Shown: one piece after another, positions 19,692-28,313 of the stretch
Numbering within the stretch: position 1 is the first letter of the stretch
How the letters are laid out: the number at the start of each line of letters is the position of its first letter
NCBI RefSeq assembly: GCF_000426445.1
Contig: NZ_AUFJ01000014.1
Coordinates: forward strand, 1 to 64,000
DNA length: 64,000 nucleotides
From: Brevibacterium album DSM 18261
GTDB taxonomy: Bacteria; Actinomycetota; Actinomycetes; Actinomycetales; Brevibacteriaceae
Reading direction: 5' to 3'
Notes under the pieces: model-generated
What the model was told of the DNA's origin: nothing
The model's input: only the letters and a program-made list of their open reading frames with translations
Database searches by the model: none
Made by a program: the position numbers and the translations under genes

Positions 19692-19742
19692 GTGAGCGGT
19701 TCCGGTCGGTTCTCGACGCTGAAACCGACAGGAACCGCTCAC
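19692..19742. repeat. Palindromic intergenic element, copy 1
   Basis: The outer arms GTGAGCGGTTCC (19692-19703) and GGAACCGCTCAC (19731-19742) enclose a second stem GTCGGTT/AACCGAC (19705-19711/19723-19729) and an 11-nt loop. The arm is nearly the same as that of the element at 42072-42120. It lies between convergent genes and could act as a terminator for both. Confidence 0.7.
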
Positions 19743-19794
19743 CCGTGGATTGGGAGGGAGGGGAGGAGGGAAGGGTTGGCCGGGACGAGGGCGC

Positions 19795-20316
19795 TCAGCT
19801 CAGGGACGCGGGCAGCGGCTGGCCGGTGACGCTCTCGAACCAGTCCGCGACGCCTGTGCCGTACTCGCTCTGGCACGTGGCCTGGGCCTGCTCCGTGATC
19901 GCGTGGGCGATGCACTCCTCGAACTCCTGGCGGATGGGCCAGATGGCCGCCGTCGCGACGGCGGAGATGAGCACATAGCCGGCGATGAGGAGGCCGATGA
20001 TCCCCGTGACGAGGGCCTGCGGCGCCTGTCCCGCCCGCACGCCGGCGACGATGCTCATGACCGCGCAGACGATCGCAGCCAGGGCCAGGGCACCGGAGAC
20101 GATGACGAAGGGCAGGGGCAGCAGCGAGGTGAGGACGGCGCCGGCGAGCAGGAGGGTGAGGATGAGTCCCAGCTTCACCGCACGCTTCTGCGGGGCGGTG
20201 GGGCCCTCGGGCTCCTGACCTCCCGGCTCCCCGGGGGAGTTCGAGCCGCCTGCACCGCCCTCGCCTGCCGAGAGGTTCGTGTCCTGCGCGTCGTCGGTCC
20301 TGTTCGGAGTGCTCAC
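19795..20316 (-). CDS. Small polytopic membrane protein, DUF4190-like
   Basis: The 173-residue protein has a Gly/Pro/Glu-rich cytoplasmic N-terminus (1-43) and three hydrophobic helices (about 47-68, 70-95 and 103-128). A short extracytoplasmic tail contains two Cys residues (EECIAHAI and ATCQSEY). The hairpin-helix arrangement resembles DUF4190-type proteins. The GTG at 20316 lies 6 nt after GAGACT, so a leaderless start is likely. Upstream in-frame codons are repetitive and overlap the purN promoter region. Function unknown. Confidence 0.75.
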   Translation of the reverse strand: MSTPNRTDDAQDTNLSAGEGGAGGSNSPGEPGGQEPEGPTAPQKRAVKLGLILTLLLAGAVLTSLLPLPFVIVSGALALAAIVCAVMSIVAGVRAGQAPQALVTGIIGLLIAGYVLISAVATAAIWPIRQEFEECIAHAITEQAQATCQSEYGTGVADWFESVTGQPLPASLS

Positions 20317-20322
20317 CGCCTC

Positions 20323-20328
20323 AGTCTC
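20323..20328 (-). promoter_or_regulatory. Leaderless -10 box
   Basis: GAGACT on the minus strand lies 6 nt before the GTG start at 20316. Confidence 0.45.
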
Positions 20329-20486
20329 CCATACCTCGGGGCGCCCCCGGGGCCGGCACCCGCCCCGCTGCTGGTGTCCGCCCGCGCCTTGGCCCGCGCC
20401 CGTCCGCACCGTGGCCCGCGCCCGCCCGCGCTCCGGCCCGCACCCGCCGGCGTCTCGGCCCGCGCCCGCCTCGGCCTCTCCCGTAC

Positions 20487-20498
20487 TAGACTGGGCCC
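20487..20498 (+). promoter_or_regulatory. Leaderless -10 box of purN
   Basis: TAGACT (20487-20492) lies 6 nt before the purN GTG at 20499. No Shine-Dalgarno sequence is present. Confidence 0.65.
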
Positions 20499-21110
20499 GT
20501 GCGCTGCGTCCTCCTCGCCTCCGGATCCGGAACCCTCACCCAAGCCGTCCTCGACGCCTTCGTCCACACCGATGCCGGCGTGGACATCGCCGCAGTGGGC
20601 TCCGACAGGCCGCAGGCCGGCGTGCTCGAACGCGCGCGGGCCGCCGGGGTGGAGACGTTCTCCGTCGCCCCCGCCGATCACGCGGACCGGGACGCCTGGA
20701 ACTCCGCGCTCACCGCTGCGGTCGCCGCCCACGAGCCCGACTGGGTCGTCTCCGCCGGGTTCATGCGCATCCTGGGGGAGGGGTTCGTGGGCCGCTTCGC
20801 CGGCCGGATCATCAACACCCACCCCGCGCTGCTCCCGTCCTTCCCCGGCGCGCACGGCGTCCGCGATGCGCTCGCCCACGGCGTGAAGGTCACGGGCACC
20901 ACGATCCATCTGGTGGATGCGGGCACGGACACCGGCCCCATCATCGCCCAGTTCCCGGTGTCGATCCGCGAGGGCGAGGACGAGGACGCCCTCCACGAGC
21001 GCATCCGCGCGATCGAGCGGACCCGGCTCGTCGAGCTGCTGCGCCACCTGGCCGGCGGCTCCCTGGACGTGGACGGCCGCCGCGTGACGGGATGGACCCC
21101 GGCACCCTGA
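20499..21110 (+). CDS. purN: Phosphoribosylglycinamide formyltransferase
   Basis: The 203-residue enzyme transfers a formyl group from 10-formyl-THF to GAR in purine biosynthesis. The catalytic residues Asn106, His108 ([16 protein letters not shown]) and Asp144 ([10 protein letters not shown]) are present at the same positions as in E. coli PurN. The N-terminal phosphate loop reads SGSGTLTQ rather than the common SGNGSNLQ, a change in a usually conserved turn. The GTG lies 6 nt after a -10 box. purH follows after 76 nt, as expected for an operon. Confidence 0.95.
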   Translation: MRCVLLASGSGTLTQAVLDAFVHTDAGVDIAAVGSDRPQAGVLERARAAGVETFSVAPADHADRDAWNSALTAAVAAHEPDWVVSAGFMRILGEGFVGRFAGRIINTHPALLPSFPGAHGVRDALAHGVKVTGTTIHLVDAGTDTGPIIAQFPVSIREGEDEDALHERIRAIERTRLVELLRHLAGGSLDVDGRRVTGWTPAP

Positions 21111-21186
21111 CAGACCCTCCCGCCGGGCAGGTCAGCGTCCGGCGGGTCCGCCCGCGATCCCGCGAGTTCCAGGAGGACAGAACACC

Positions 21187-22737
21187 GTGACGTCAGCCCG
21201 CCCCATCCGCCGCGCCCTCATCAGCGTCTACGACAAGACCGGACTGGAGGACCTGGCGCGCGGCCTCCACGCCGCAGGCGTCTCGATCGTCTCCACCGGT
21301 TCGACCGCCGCCCGGATCGCCGAGGCCGGTGTGCCCGTGACCCCGGTCGAGGAGCTCACCGGCTTCCCGGAGTGCCTCGAGGGCCGCGTGAAGACCCTGC
21401 ACCCCCGCGTGCACGCGGGCATCCTCGCGGACTCGCGGAAGCCCGAGCACCTCGCACAGCTCGAGGAGCTGGGCGTCGAGGCCTTCGACCTCGTGGTCGT
21501 CAACCTCTACCCGTTCACCCAGACCGTCGCCTCCGGCGCGGGCTACGACGAGTGCGTGGAGCAGATCGACATCGGCGGTCCCTCGATGGTCCGCGCCGCC
21601 GCGAAGAACCACCCCAGCGTCGCCGTCGTCACGGATCCCGGAGTGTACGCCGAGGTCGCCGAGGTCGCGGCGGGGGCCGGCTTCGACCTGACCCGGCGCA
21701 CCGAGCTCGCTGCCGCGGCCTTCGCGCACACCGCCGCCTATGACGTCGCCGTCGCCTCGTGGCTCGCGGAGCAGACCGCGGACGAGGGCGAGATGCCCGG
21801 CTTCGCGGGCCTCGCCGGCGCCAAGTCCGCGGATCTGCGCTACGGCGAGAACCCGCACCAGGCCGCGGCCGTGCACGCGCTGCCGGGCGCCGGGGGCGCG
21901 GCGAACGCGGTCCAGCTGGGTGGCAAGGAGATGTCCTACAACAACTACCAGGACATCGACGCCGCGATCCGCGCGGCATACGATTTCGCAGACCCGGCGG
22001 TCGCGATCATCAAGCACGCGAACCCCTGCGGGATCGCGGTGGGCGCGGACATCGCGCAGGCCCACGAGCGCGCGCACGCGACCGATCCCGTCTCCGCATA
22101 CGGCGGCGTGATCGCGGCGAACCGCGAGGTGACCCTCGCGATGGCGGAGTCCGTCAAGCCCATCTTCACCGAGGTCCTCGCCGCGCCGTCCTTCGCGCCC
22201 GAGGCCCTCGAGGTGCTGCGCGAGAAGAAGAACCTGCGCCTCCTCGAGCTGGGCGAGGTGCGCCGGGAGGCCGCCGAGATCAAGCCGATCTCCGGAGGCT
22301 TCCTCGTCCAGGAGCGCGATCTGCTCCAGGCGTCCGGCGACGATCCGGCGAACTGGACGCTCGCCGCCGGCGAGGCCGCGGACGCCGAGACCCTCGCGGA
22401 CCTCGAGTTCGCGTGGCGCGCCTGCCGCGCGGTGAAGTCCAACGCCATCCTGCTGGCGAAGGACGGCGCCGCCGTGGGCGTGGGCATGGGCCAGGTGAAC
22501 CGGGTGGACTCCGCCCGGCTCGCCGTCGAACGCGCAGGGGACGAGCGTGCGCAGGGCTCCGTGTGCGCCTCGGACGCCTTCTTCCCCTTCGCCGACGGCC
22601 CGCAGGTGCTCTTCGACGCCGGCGTGAAGGCGATCGTGCAGCCCGGCGGCTCCATCCGCGACGAGGAGGTCGTCGAGGCGGCGAAGGCGGCCGGGGTGAC
22701 GATGTACTTCACGGGATCGCGCCATTTCTTCCACTGA
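21187..22737 (+). CDS. purH: Bifunctional AICAR transformylase / IMP cyclohydrolase
   Basis: The 516-residue enzyme catalyses the last two steps of IMP synthesis. The N-terminal MGS-like cyclohydrolase domain (about 1-200) starts with [19 protein letters not shown] and has VSTGSTA and [15 protein letters not shown]. The C-terminal transformylase domain has the catalytic KH pair in [10 protein letters not shown] and ends GSRHFFH. AGGAGG lies about 11 nt before the GTG. Confidence 0.97.
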   Translation: MTSARPIRRALISVYDKTGLEDLARGLHAAGVSIVSTGSTAARIAEAGVPVTPVEELTGFPECLEGRVKTLHPRVHAGILADSRKPEHLAQLEELGVEAFDLVVVNLYPFTQTVASGAGYDECVEQIDIGGPSMVRAAAKNHPSVAVVTDPGVYAEVAEVAAGAGFDLTRRTELAAAAFAHTAAYDVAVASWLAEQTADEGEMPGFAGLAGAKSADLRYGENPHQAAAVHALPGAGGAANAVQLGGKEMSYNNYQDIDAAIRAAYDFADPAVAIIKHANPCGIAVGADIAQAHERAHATDPVSAYGGVIAANREVTLAMAESVKPIFTEVLAAPSFAPEALEVLREKKNLRLLELGEVRREAAEIKPISGGFLVQERDLLQASGDDPANWTLAAGEAADAETLADLEFAWRACRAVKSNAILLAKDGAAVGVGMGQVNRVDSARLAVERAGDERAQGSVCASDAFFPFADGPQVLFDAGVKAIVQPGGSIRDEEVVEAAKAAGVTMYFTGSRHFFH

Positions 22738-22864
22738 TTCCCCCGCTGCGCACCCCCGGCACGCCCGCGACGCCCTGCCGCGGACCGGTCGCGGCCGAGG
22801 ATGGTTCTCGAAGCGCTGGATCTACTGGAAGCGCAGGTACTCCGATCCGACGCGCCGGGACTGG

Positions 22865-23095
22865 GTGCTGCTGGCGATCCTCCTGAGCGTGATCGCCGCG
22901 GTCGCGTGCTCGTTCGTGAGCTTCCGGCTGAGCGGACTGCTGCTGGCCGCGGTGCCCGCCGCGATGGGCCTCCTCCGGCTCACGGGCGGGGAATGGGCCG
23001 CCACGGTGCGCAACCGGGGGCGCGCATTCGATGCGACGCTGCTGCTGTGCACCGCGGCTCTGCTCGCCCTGCTCACGGTCACGGTCCCGGACTGA
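22865..23095 (+). CDS. DUF3017 small membrane protein
   Basis: The encoded protein (76 residues from the GTG) has three hydrophobic helices and the DUF3017 hallmark RNRGRAFDATLLL between helices 2 and 3. The same frame stays open and well coded upstream (WFSKRWIYWKRRYSDPTRRDW) to within purH. It has no ATG, GTG or TTG there, so the true start may be a CTG or ATT. The translation start is therefore unsettled. The gene is 3' of purH and probably cotranscribed. The function of DUF3017 is unknown. Confidence 0.72.
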   Translation: MLLAILLSVIAAVACSFVSFRLSGLLLAAVPAAMGLLRLTGGEWAATVRNRGRAFDATLLLCTAALLALLTVTVPD

Positions 23096-23225
23096 GCCGC
23101 GGGGCGGCGACAGCCCGAGGCGAGCACTGCTGTCGCCCTCGGCATCCTGTGAACCGCATGTGCGAAGGCCGCAGATACCGCGTACGGGAGTCGGCGCCGT
23201 TGCATTGCGACGCCCCACCTGGAAT

Positions 23226-23269
23226 CGTCTGTGGGGAAGCCGCCGGACGAAGGCGGTCGCCCACAGACG
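23226..23269 (+). promoter_or_regulatory. Leader hairpin adjoining the ribosome-binding site
   Basis: The outer stem CGTCTGTGGG/CCCACAGACG (23226-23235/23260-23269) holds an inner stem GCCGCC/GGCGGT. The hairpin ends 1 nt before GAGGAGG, the ribosome-binding site of the small gene at 23282. It could control access to that site or protect the mRNA 5' end. Confidence 0.55.
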
Positions 23270-23281
23270 AGGAGGTGCCGC

Positions 23282-23509
23282 ATGGGATTCGGAGATCTTG
23301 CGAACAAGGCCAAGGACGCTCTCAACTCGGACAGAGGTGAGAAGATCTCGGACCAGGGTCTGGACAAGGTCGCCGCGGCAGCGGACAAGCTGACCGGCGG
23401 GAAGTACACCGAGCAGATCCAGAAGGGCCGCGATGCCGCCGATGAGAAGATCGGCAACCGCGGAGCCGAGGGCGGAGAGCCCGGCGCAGGCCGGGACGAC
23501 CGCCGCTGA
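23282..23509 (+). CDS. MT0933-type antitoxin-like small protein
   Basis: The 75-residue hydrophilic protein resembles the MT0933/Rv0909 antitoxin family in its repeat of short helices: FGDLANKAKDAL, KVAAAADKLTGGKYTEQIQKG. The GGKYTEQI block is the family signature. The ATG is preceded by GAGGAGG with 7-nt spacing. There is no toxin gene beside it, so the antitoxin label is by family only; a structural or stress role is equally possible. A strong terminator follows, making it a monocistronic unit. Confidence 0.8.
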   Translation: MGFGDLANKAKDALNSDRGEKISDQGLDKVAAAADKLTGGKYTEQIQKGRDAADEKIGNRGAEGGEPGAGRDDRR

Positions 23510-23528
23510 GGCGTCACCGCACACGAGA

Positions 23529-23562
23529 GAGGGCCGGCTCCCCGGAGGGGGGACCGGCCCTC
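23529..23562 (+). terminator. Terminator
   Basis: A stem GAGGGCCGG/CCGGCCCTC (9 bp) encloses an inner CCCC/GGGG pairing, 19 nt after the stop of the small antitoxin-like gene. Confidence 0.7.
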
Positions 23563-23718
23563 GCCGCCTGATCGGGCCGACGTCCGGCCTGAGCCGCTGT
23601 GCGGCCTGAGCCATTGCTCGCCCGGGATCGCCGCCTGCCCCGGGATGCTCCCGCGAGGCCTTCTGCGAGTCTTCTGCGCTTCTCGAGCCAGAGCTTCCCG
23701 CTCAGCGCTTCTTCCCGC

Positions 23719-26184
23719 TCAGAGCTTCTCGACGGGCGCATAGCGCATGAGCAGGCGCTTGGTGCCCTCGGAGCCGAAGTCCACGACCGCGACCGTCTTG
23801 TCCCCGGCTCCCTTGACCTCGACGACGGTGCCGAGGCCGAAGGAGTCGTGCGACACCCTGTCGCCGGGCTCGACCGAGACCATCTCGCGCTGCGGCCGGA
23901 TGCGGTTGGGGAAGCCCGTACCGGGTCGGCTGGAGGAGGACGAGGCCCCACGGCCCGAGCCGATGACGCCGCCCGTCCCGCCGCTGCCGTAGGCGGAGCC
24001 ATAGGCCCCTGCACCAGAGCCGCCCGGTGCGCCGAGGCCGCTCAGCGCACCGGAGCCGGTCGACTCCCACTCGATGAGGTGCTCGGGGATCTCCGCGAGG
24101 AACCGGCTGGGCGGGTTGTACTGGGGCTGCCCCCACTGGCTGCGCGTCTCCGCCCGGGTGAGCAGCAGCTTGCGCTTGGCGCGCGTGAGGCCCACATAGG
24201 CGAGCCGGCGCTCCTCGGACATCTCCTGGGAGGAGGTGAAGGAGCGCTGGTGGGGGAAGGCCCCGTCCTCCATGCCGGTGAGGAACACGACGGGGAACTC
24301 CAGGCCCTTCGCGGTGTGCAGCGTCATGAGCGTGACCTCGCCCCCGTGCTCGTCCGGCAGCGAGTCCGAGTCCGAGGACAGGGAGACGGCCTCGAGGAAC
24401 TCGTCCAGGGTGCCTGCGCCCTCGCTCTGCGCATCGAACTGCTCCGCCACCGCGACGAGCTCGGCGAGGTTGTCCACCCGCGATTCGTCCTGCGGATCGC
24501 TCGACTGGGAGAGCGAGGCCAGGTAGCCGGTCTGCTCGAGGGCCGCCTCGAGCACCGGTGCCACGCCCCCGGCCTCGGCGACGCCTGAGAGGTCGCGCAT
24601 GAGGGTGAGGAACGTGCGGATGGGACCCAGCGCGCGGGAGGTGATGCCGATCGCGTTCTCCGCGTCCTCGAGCGCCGTGCGGAAGGCGGTCCGTTCGCGC
24701 TCGGCATGGGCGGCGATGAGCGCCTCCGTCCGGTCTCCGATCCCGCGCTTGGGCTCGTTGAGCACACGGCGCAGGTTCACATCGTCCGCCGGGTTCGCCA
24801 CGGCCCGCAGGTACGCGAGTGCGTCCTTGATCTCCTTGCGCTCGTAGAACCGGGTGCCGCCCACCACGCGGTAGGGCATGCCCGCGCGGACCAGCGCGTC
24901 CTCGATGGCGCGGGACTGGGCGTTGGTCCGGTAGAAGACGGCGAAGTCCCCGTACTCGAGGCCCATGTCGTCGCGGAGCTCGTCGATCCGCTCGACGACG
25001 AACCGGGCCTCGGCCTGCTCGGTCTCCGCGACCCAGCCCGTCACCGGCTCCCCGTCGCCGCGGTCCGTCCACAGGCGCTTCTCCCAGCGGTCGGCGTTGT
25101 TCGCGATGACCGCGTTCGCCGCGGACAGGATGGTCTGGGTGGAGCGGTAGTTCTGCTCGAGCAGGATCGTGCGGGCCTGCGGGAAGTCCTCCTCGAACTC
25201 GACGATGTTGCGCACCGTCGCGCCGCGGAAGGCGTAGATGGACTGGTCCGCGTCCCCGACCACCGTGAGCTCGGCCGAGGGTGCGGGCAGATCCGCCCCC
25301 GCGAGCAGCCGGATGAGGCGGTACTGGGCCGGATTCGTGTCCTGGTACTCGTCAACGAGGATGTGGCGGAAGCGCGCGCGGTAGTTCTGCGCGATCGCCT
25401 CGAAGGCCTCCAGGAGGTGGACGGTCTCCATGATGATGTCGTCGAAGTCCAGTGCATTCGCCAGGCGCAGGCGCTCCTGGTAGCGGCGGTAGACCTCGGC
25501 GGCCGCCACGTCGTTGGGCCGCTCTCCCGCCGTGGCCGCGAAGTCCTCCGGGGTGAGGAGGTCGTTCTTGAGATTGGAGATGCGGCTGCGCAGGGCGCGT
25601 GGCGGGAACTTCTTGGGGTCGAGATCGGCCTCCCGCGACACCTGGGTGATGAGGCGCAGGGAGTCCTGGGCATCGTAGATCGTGAAGTTCGACTTCATGC
25701 CCAGCGCCTGCGCCTCCCGCCGGAGGATGCGCACGCACGCGGAGTGGAAGGTCGAGATCCACATGCTCCGGGCCGAGGGGCCCACGAGGCCGGCGACGCG
25801 CTCGGCCATCTCCTTGGCGGCCTTGTTGGTGAAGGTGATCGCCAGCACCTCGCCCGGCCGGGCCCTGCCGGTGCGCAGGGCGTAGGCGATGCGGCGGGTG
25901 AGGACGCTCGTCTTGCCGGATCCGGCGCCCGCGACGATGAGCAGGGGGGAGCCCGTATGGAGGACCGCCTCGCGCTGTGCGGGATTGAGGCCGTCGAGGA
26001 GCTCATCGGCGCCGGGCGGGGGAGCGGCGGCCGTCCCTGCGCGCAGGCCGGCGGAGCCTGCCGCCCCTTCGGCGGCCGGATCGGCTTCGGCGACGGAGAC
26101 CGCGCTCGCGGCGGACACGCCCGCGGAGGGGCCGTCGGCCGCCGGCGAGGTGAGGGCGGAGAGGAAGTCGAAGGGCGAAGTCAT
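23719..26184 (-). CDS. pcrA: ATP-dependent DNA helicase, UvrD/PcrA type
   Basis: The 821-residue SF1A 3'-5' helicase acts in nucleotide excision repair and replication-fork processing. Walker A GAGSGKT lies at 86-92 after the Q-motif LNPAQREAV. Motif II (VDEYQDTN), motif III (GDADQSIYAFRGA) and motif VI (YVGLTRAKRKL) are present. The last 120 residues have a Gly/Ser-rich linker and a Tudor-like end (VEPGDRVSHDSFGLGTVVEVKG), as in PcrA. The first 60 residues are Ala-rich and variable. In M. tuberculosis uvrD1 is likewise near perM-purN-purH. Confidence 0.96.
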   Translation of the reverse strand: MTSPFDFLSALTSPAADGPSAGVSAASAVSVAEADPAAEGAAGSAGLRAGTAAAPPPGADELLDGLNPAQREAVLHTGSPLLIVAGAGSGKTSVLTRRIAYALRTGRARPGEVLAITFTNKAAKEMAERVAGLVGPSARSMWISTFHSACVRILRREAQALGMKSNFTIYDAQDSLRLITQVSREADLDPKKFPPRALRSRISNLKNDLLTPEDFAATAGERPNDVAAAEVYRRYQERLRLANALDFDDIIMETVHLLEAFEAIAQNYRARFRHILVDEYQDTNPAQYRLIRLLAGADLPAPSAELTVVGDADQSIYAFRGATVRNIVEFEEDFPQARTILLEQNYRSTQTILSAANAVIANNADRWEKRLWTDRGDGEPVTGWVAETEQAEARFVVERIDELRDDMGLEYGDFAVFYRTNAQSRAIEDALVRAGMPYRVVGGTRFYERKEIKDALAYLRAVANPADDVNLRRVLNEPKRGIGDRTEALIAAHAERERTAFRTALEDAENAIGITSRALGPIRTFLTLMRDLSGVAEAGGVAPVLEAALEQTGYLASLSQSSDPQDESRVDNLAELVAVAEQFDAQSEGAGTLDEFLEAVSLSSDSDSLPDEHGGEVTLMTLHTAKGLEFPVVFLTGMEDGAFPHQRSFTSSQEMSEERRLAYVGLTRAKRKLLLTRAETRSQWGQPQYNPPSRFLAEIPEHLIEWESTGSGALSGLGAPGGSGAGAYGSAYGSGGTGGVIGSGRGASSSSSRPGTGFPNRIRPQREMVSVEPGDRVSHDSFGLGTVVEVKGAGDKTVAVVDFGSEGTKRLLMRYAPVEKL

Positions 26185-26265
26185 GGTGCTCCAGAACCTA
26201 TCAGCGGGGACGGACGCAGCCCGGACGCACGATGCGTCCGGGCTGCGGAGGGCGGGCGAGGGCCG

Positions 26266-26622
26266 TCAGACCCAGAAGACGGCGACCGCCACGGCGAGAA
26301 CGGCTGCGGCGACGGTGCCGTGGGCCAGCCCCGCCGAGGCCCCCTCGCCGGGGGAGGCCTTCTCACGCCGGTTGCCCAGGAGCGCCAGGACGGTGACGGC
26401 GATGGCGAGCACGGTCTTGACGGCGATCTTGGCGTGGTCGACCTCACCCGGTCCCATCTCCACGACCCCGACGAGGGCGAGCCCGGTCACCAGCTGGAGG
26501 AACGAGGCGTGCAGCATGCCCGGGATCACGCGGGGGGACTTCACATTGGCGAAGTATCCGCCGATGATGAGGGCCATGCCGAGCAGGTGCAGGAACAGCA
26601 GGATGAGGCGGAGAATTTCCAT
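26266..26622 (-). CDS. Small four-helix membrane protein, function unknown
   Basis: The 118-residue protein is almost wholly hydrophobic, with four helices; the first is MEILRLILLFLHLLGMALIIGGYF. The H-L-L-G-M-A pattern in helix 1 and a histidine in VDHAKIAVKT recall small haem- or copper-associated membrane families, but no assignment is made. The start at 26622 is fixed by TAGACT 7 nt upstream. The upstream in-frame extension crosses the tRNA-Gln gene and is rejected. Confidence 0.8.
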   Translation of the reverse strand: MEILRLILLFLHLLGMALIIGGYFANVKSPRVIPGMLHASFLQLVTGLALVGVVEMGPGEVDHAKIAVKTVLAIAVTVLALLGNRREKASPGEGASAGLAHGTVAAAVLAVAVAVFWV

Positions 26623-26629
26623 GAGGCCG

Positions 26630-26635
26630 AGTCTA
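26630..26635 (-). promoter_or_regulatory. Leaderless -10 box
   Basis: TAGACT on the minus strand lies 7 nt before the ATG at 26622. Confidence 0.6.
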
Positions 26636-26687
26636 GTGGCAGGATTGCAGTCGGTGTCCGCGGGCCCCTGCGCGGTCCGCCACACGG

Positions 26688-26759
26688 TCCGCCCTGGTGT
26701 AATGGCAGCACGCCGGCCTTTGGAGCCGTGCAGTCTAGGTTCGAGTCCTAGGGGCGGAG
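26688..26759 (+). tRNA. tRNA-Gln (anticodon UUG)
   Basis: The acceptor stem TCCGCCC pairs with GGGCGGA, with discriminator G. The D-loop has GTAATGGCAGCAC. The anticodon loop is C-TTTG-GA, giving TTG at 26720-26722. The T-arm is CTAGG-TTCGAGT-CCTAG. The length is 72 nt and no CCA is encoded. The anticodon stem has one C-U mismatch at its top. Its place just before glmU is one I associate with other actinobacteria. Confidence 0.93.
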
Positions 26760-26837
26760 CTGGAGGACGGCCGTGCGCGCTGCGCGACCGGGACGGTAAA
26801 GCGATCGGATGTCGATCCATGAGGAGCGTTTGAGCAT

Positions 26838-28313
26838 ATGGCGGATCACTCTCCCGCTGCAGTGATCGTCCTCGCCGCGGGCGAGGGCACCAGGATGAAG
26901 TCCTCGACCCCCAAGGTGATGCACCCCATCGCGGGGCGCTCCCTCCTGCACCACGCGATCAGCGCCGCGGCCGGGACGCACCCCGAGCACCTCGTCGTGG
27001 TCCTCCGGCACGCACGCGAGCAGGTGGCCGCGCACGTCGACCAGGTCTCCGAGTCCATCGCCCGGTCCGTGCTCATCGCGGACCAGGACGATGTGCCGGG
27101 CACGGGCCGCGCCGCCGAATGCGCCCTCACCCAGCTGCCGGAGACGCTCACGGGCACCGTGGTCGTGACGTACGGCGATGTCCCCCTCCTCACGGCGATG
27201 ACCCTCGACGAGCTCGTGGCCCACCACGAGGAGCGCGGCAATGCCGTCACGGTGCTCTCCGCCCAGGTGGCGAACCCGCACGGCTACGGTCGGATCGTCC
27301 GCGACGCCTCCGGCGCTCTCGAGCGGATCGTCGAGGAGAAGGACGCGGACGAGGCGGTCCGGGCCATCACCGAGATCAACTCCGGCATCTACGCCTTCGA
27401 CCTCGCGGCCCTGCGGCGCTCGCTCGCGCAGGTGAGCACGGACAATGCGCAGGCGGAGAAGTACCTCACGGACGTCATCGGGATCGAGCGGGCGGCCGGC
27501 TCGCGCGTCGCGGCCCTGACCACCGAGGACGTGTGGCAGGTCGAGGGCGCCAACGACCGCGTGCAGCTCGCGCAGCTGGGCCGCGAGCTCAATCGTCGCA
27601 TCGTGGTCGAGCACATGCGGGCCGGCGTGACGGTCGTGGATCCGGAGACCACCTGGATCGACGCCGATGTGGTCCTGGCGGCAGACGTGACGATCCTCCC
27701 GGGCGTGCAGCTGCACGGCGCCTGCGACATCGCGACGGGTGCGGTGATCGGGCCGGACACGACGCTCGCGGACACCGAGGTGGGGGCCGGCGCGCAGATC
27801 ACGCGCACCCACGGCTCGCTCGCGGTGGTGGGAGCAGGCGCCTCGGTCGGCCCATACGCCTATCTGCGCCCGGGCACCGAGCTGGGTGCCGACGGCAAGA
27901 TCGGCACCTTCGTGGAGACGAAGAACGCGCAGATCGGCGCCGGCTCCAAGGTTCCGCACCTCACCTATGTGGGGGACGCGACGATCGGGGAGCAGTCGAA
28001 CATCGGCGCCTCCTCCGTGTTCGTCAACTACGACGGTGTGCAGAAGCACCGGACGACGATCGGATCGCATGTGCGCATGGGCTCGGACACCATGTACATC
28101 GCCCCCGTGCAGGTGGGCGATGGCGCCTATTCCGGCGCCGGCGCGGTGATCAGCGAAGATGTTCCCGCAGGGGCGCTGGCCATCAAGGAAGGCCGGCAGC
28201 GCAACATCGAAGGGTGGGTCGTGCGCAAACGACCGGGCACCCCTGCGGCACAGGCGGCCCAGCTGGCCGCGGACAGCGAGAATCCCACCGCGGATAAGGA
28301 GTCCCGATCGTGA
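26838..28313 (+). CDS. glmU: Bifunctional GlmU: GlcNAc-1-P uridyltransferase / glucosamine-1-P acetyltransferase
   Basis: The 491-residue enzyme makes UDP-GlcNAc for peptidoglycan. The N-terminal nucleotidyltransferase domain begins VIVLAAGEGTRMKSSTPKVMHPIAG and has TYGDVPLL. The C-terminal half is a left-handed beta-helix of hexapeptide repeats with the acetyltransferase block LRPGTELG and FVETKNA. GAGGAG lies about 12 nt before the ATG. The last 30 residues are a variable tail. prs overlaps the stop by 4 nt. Confidence 0.97.
   Translation: MADHSPAAVIVLAAGEGTRMKSSTPKVMHPIAGRSLLHHAISAAAGTHPEHLVVVLRHAREQVAAHVDQVSESIARSVLIADQDDVPGTGRAAECALTQLPETLTGTVVVTYGDVPLLTAMTLDELVAHHEERGNAVTVLSAQVANPHGYGRIVRDASGALERIVEEKDADEAVRAITEINSGIYAFDLAALRRSLAQVSTDNAQAEKYLTDVIGIERAAGSRVAALTTEDVWQVEGANDRVQLAQLGRELNRRIVVEHMRAGVTVVDPETTWIDADVVLAADVTILPGVQLHGACDIATGAVIGPDTTLADTEVGAGAQITRTHGSLAVVGAGASVGPYAYLRPGTELGADGKIGTFVETKNAQIGAGSKVPHLTYVGDATIGEQSNIGASSVFVNYDGVQKHRTTIGSHVRMGSDTMYIAPVQVGDGAYSGAGAVISEDVPAGALAIKEGRQRNIEGWVVRKRPGTPAAQAAQLAADSENPTADKESRS

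Noticed and set aside
23282..23509. Toxin-antitoxin module at the MT0933-type gene
   Set aside because: No toxin gene lies beside it; the flanking genes are DUF3017 and pcrA.
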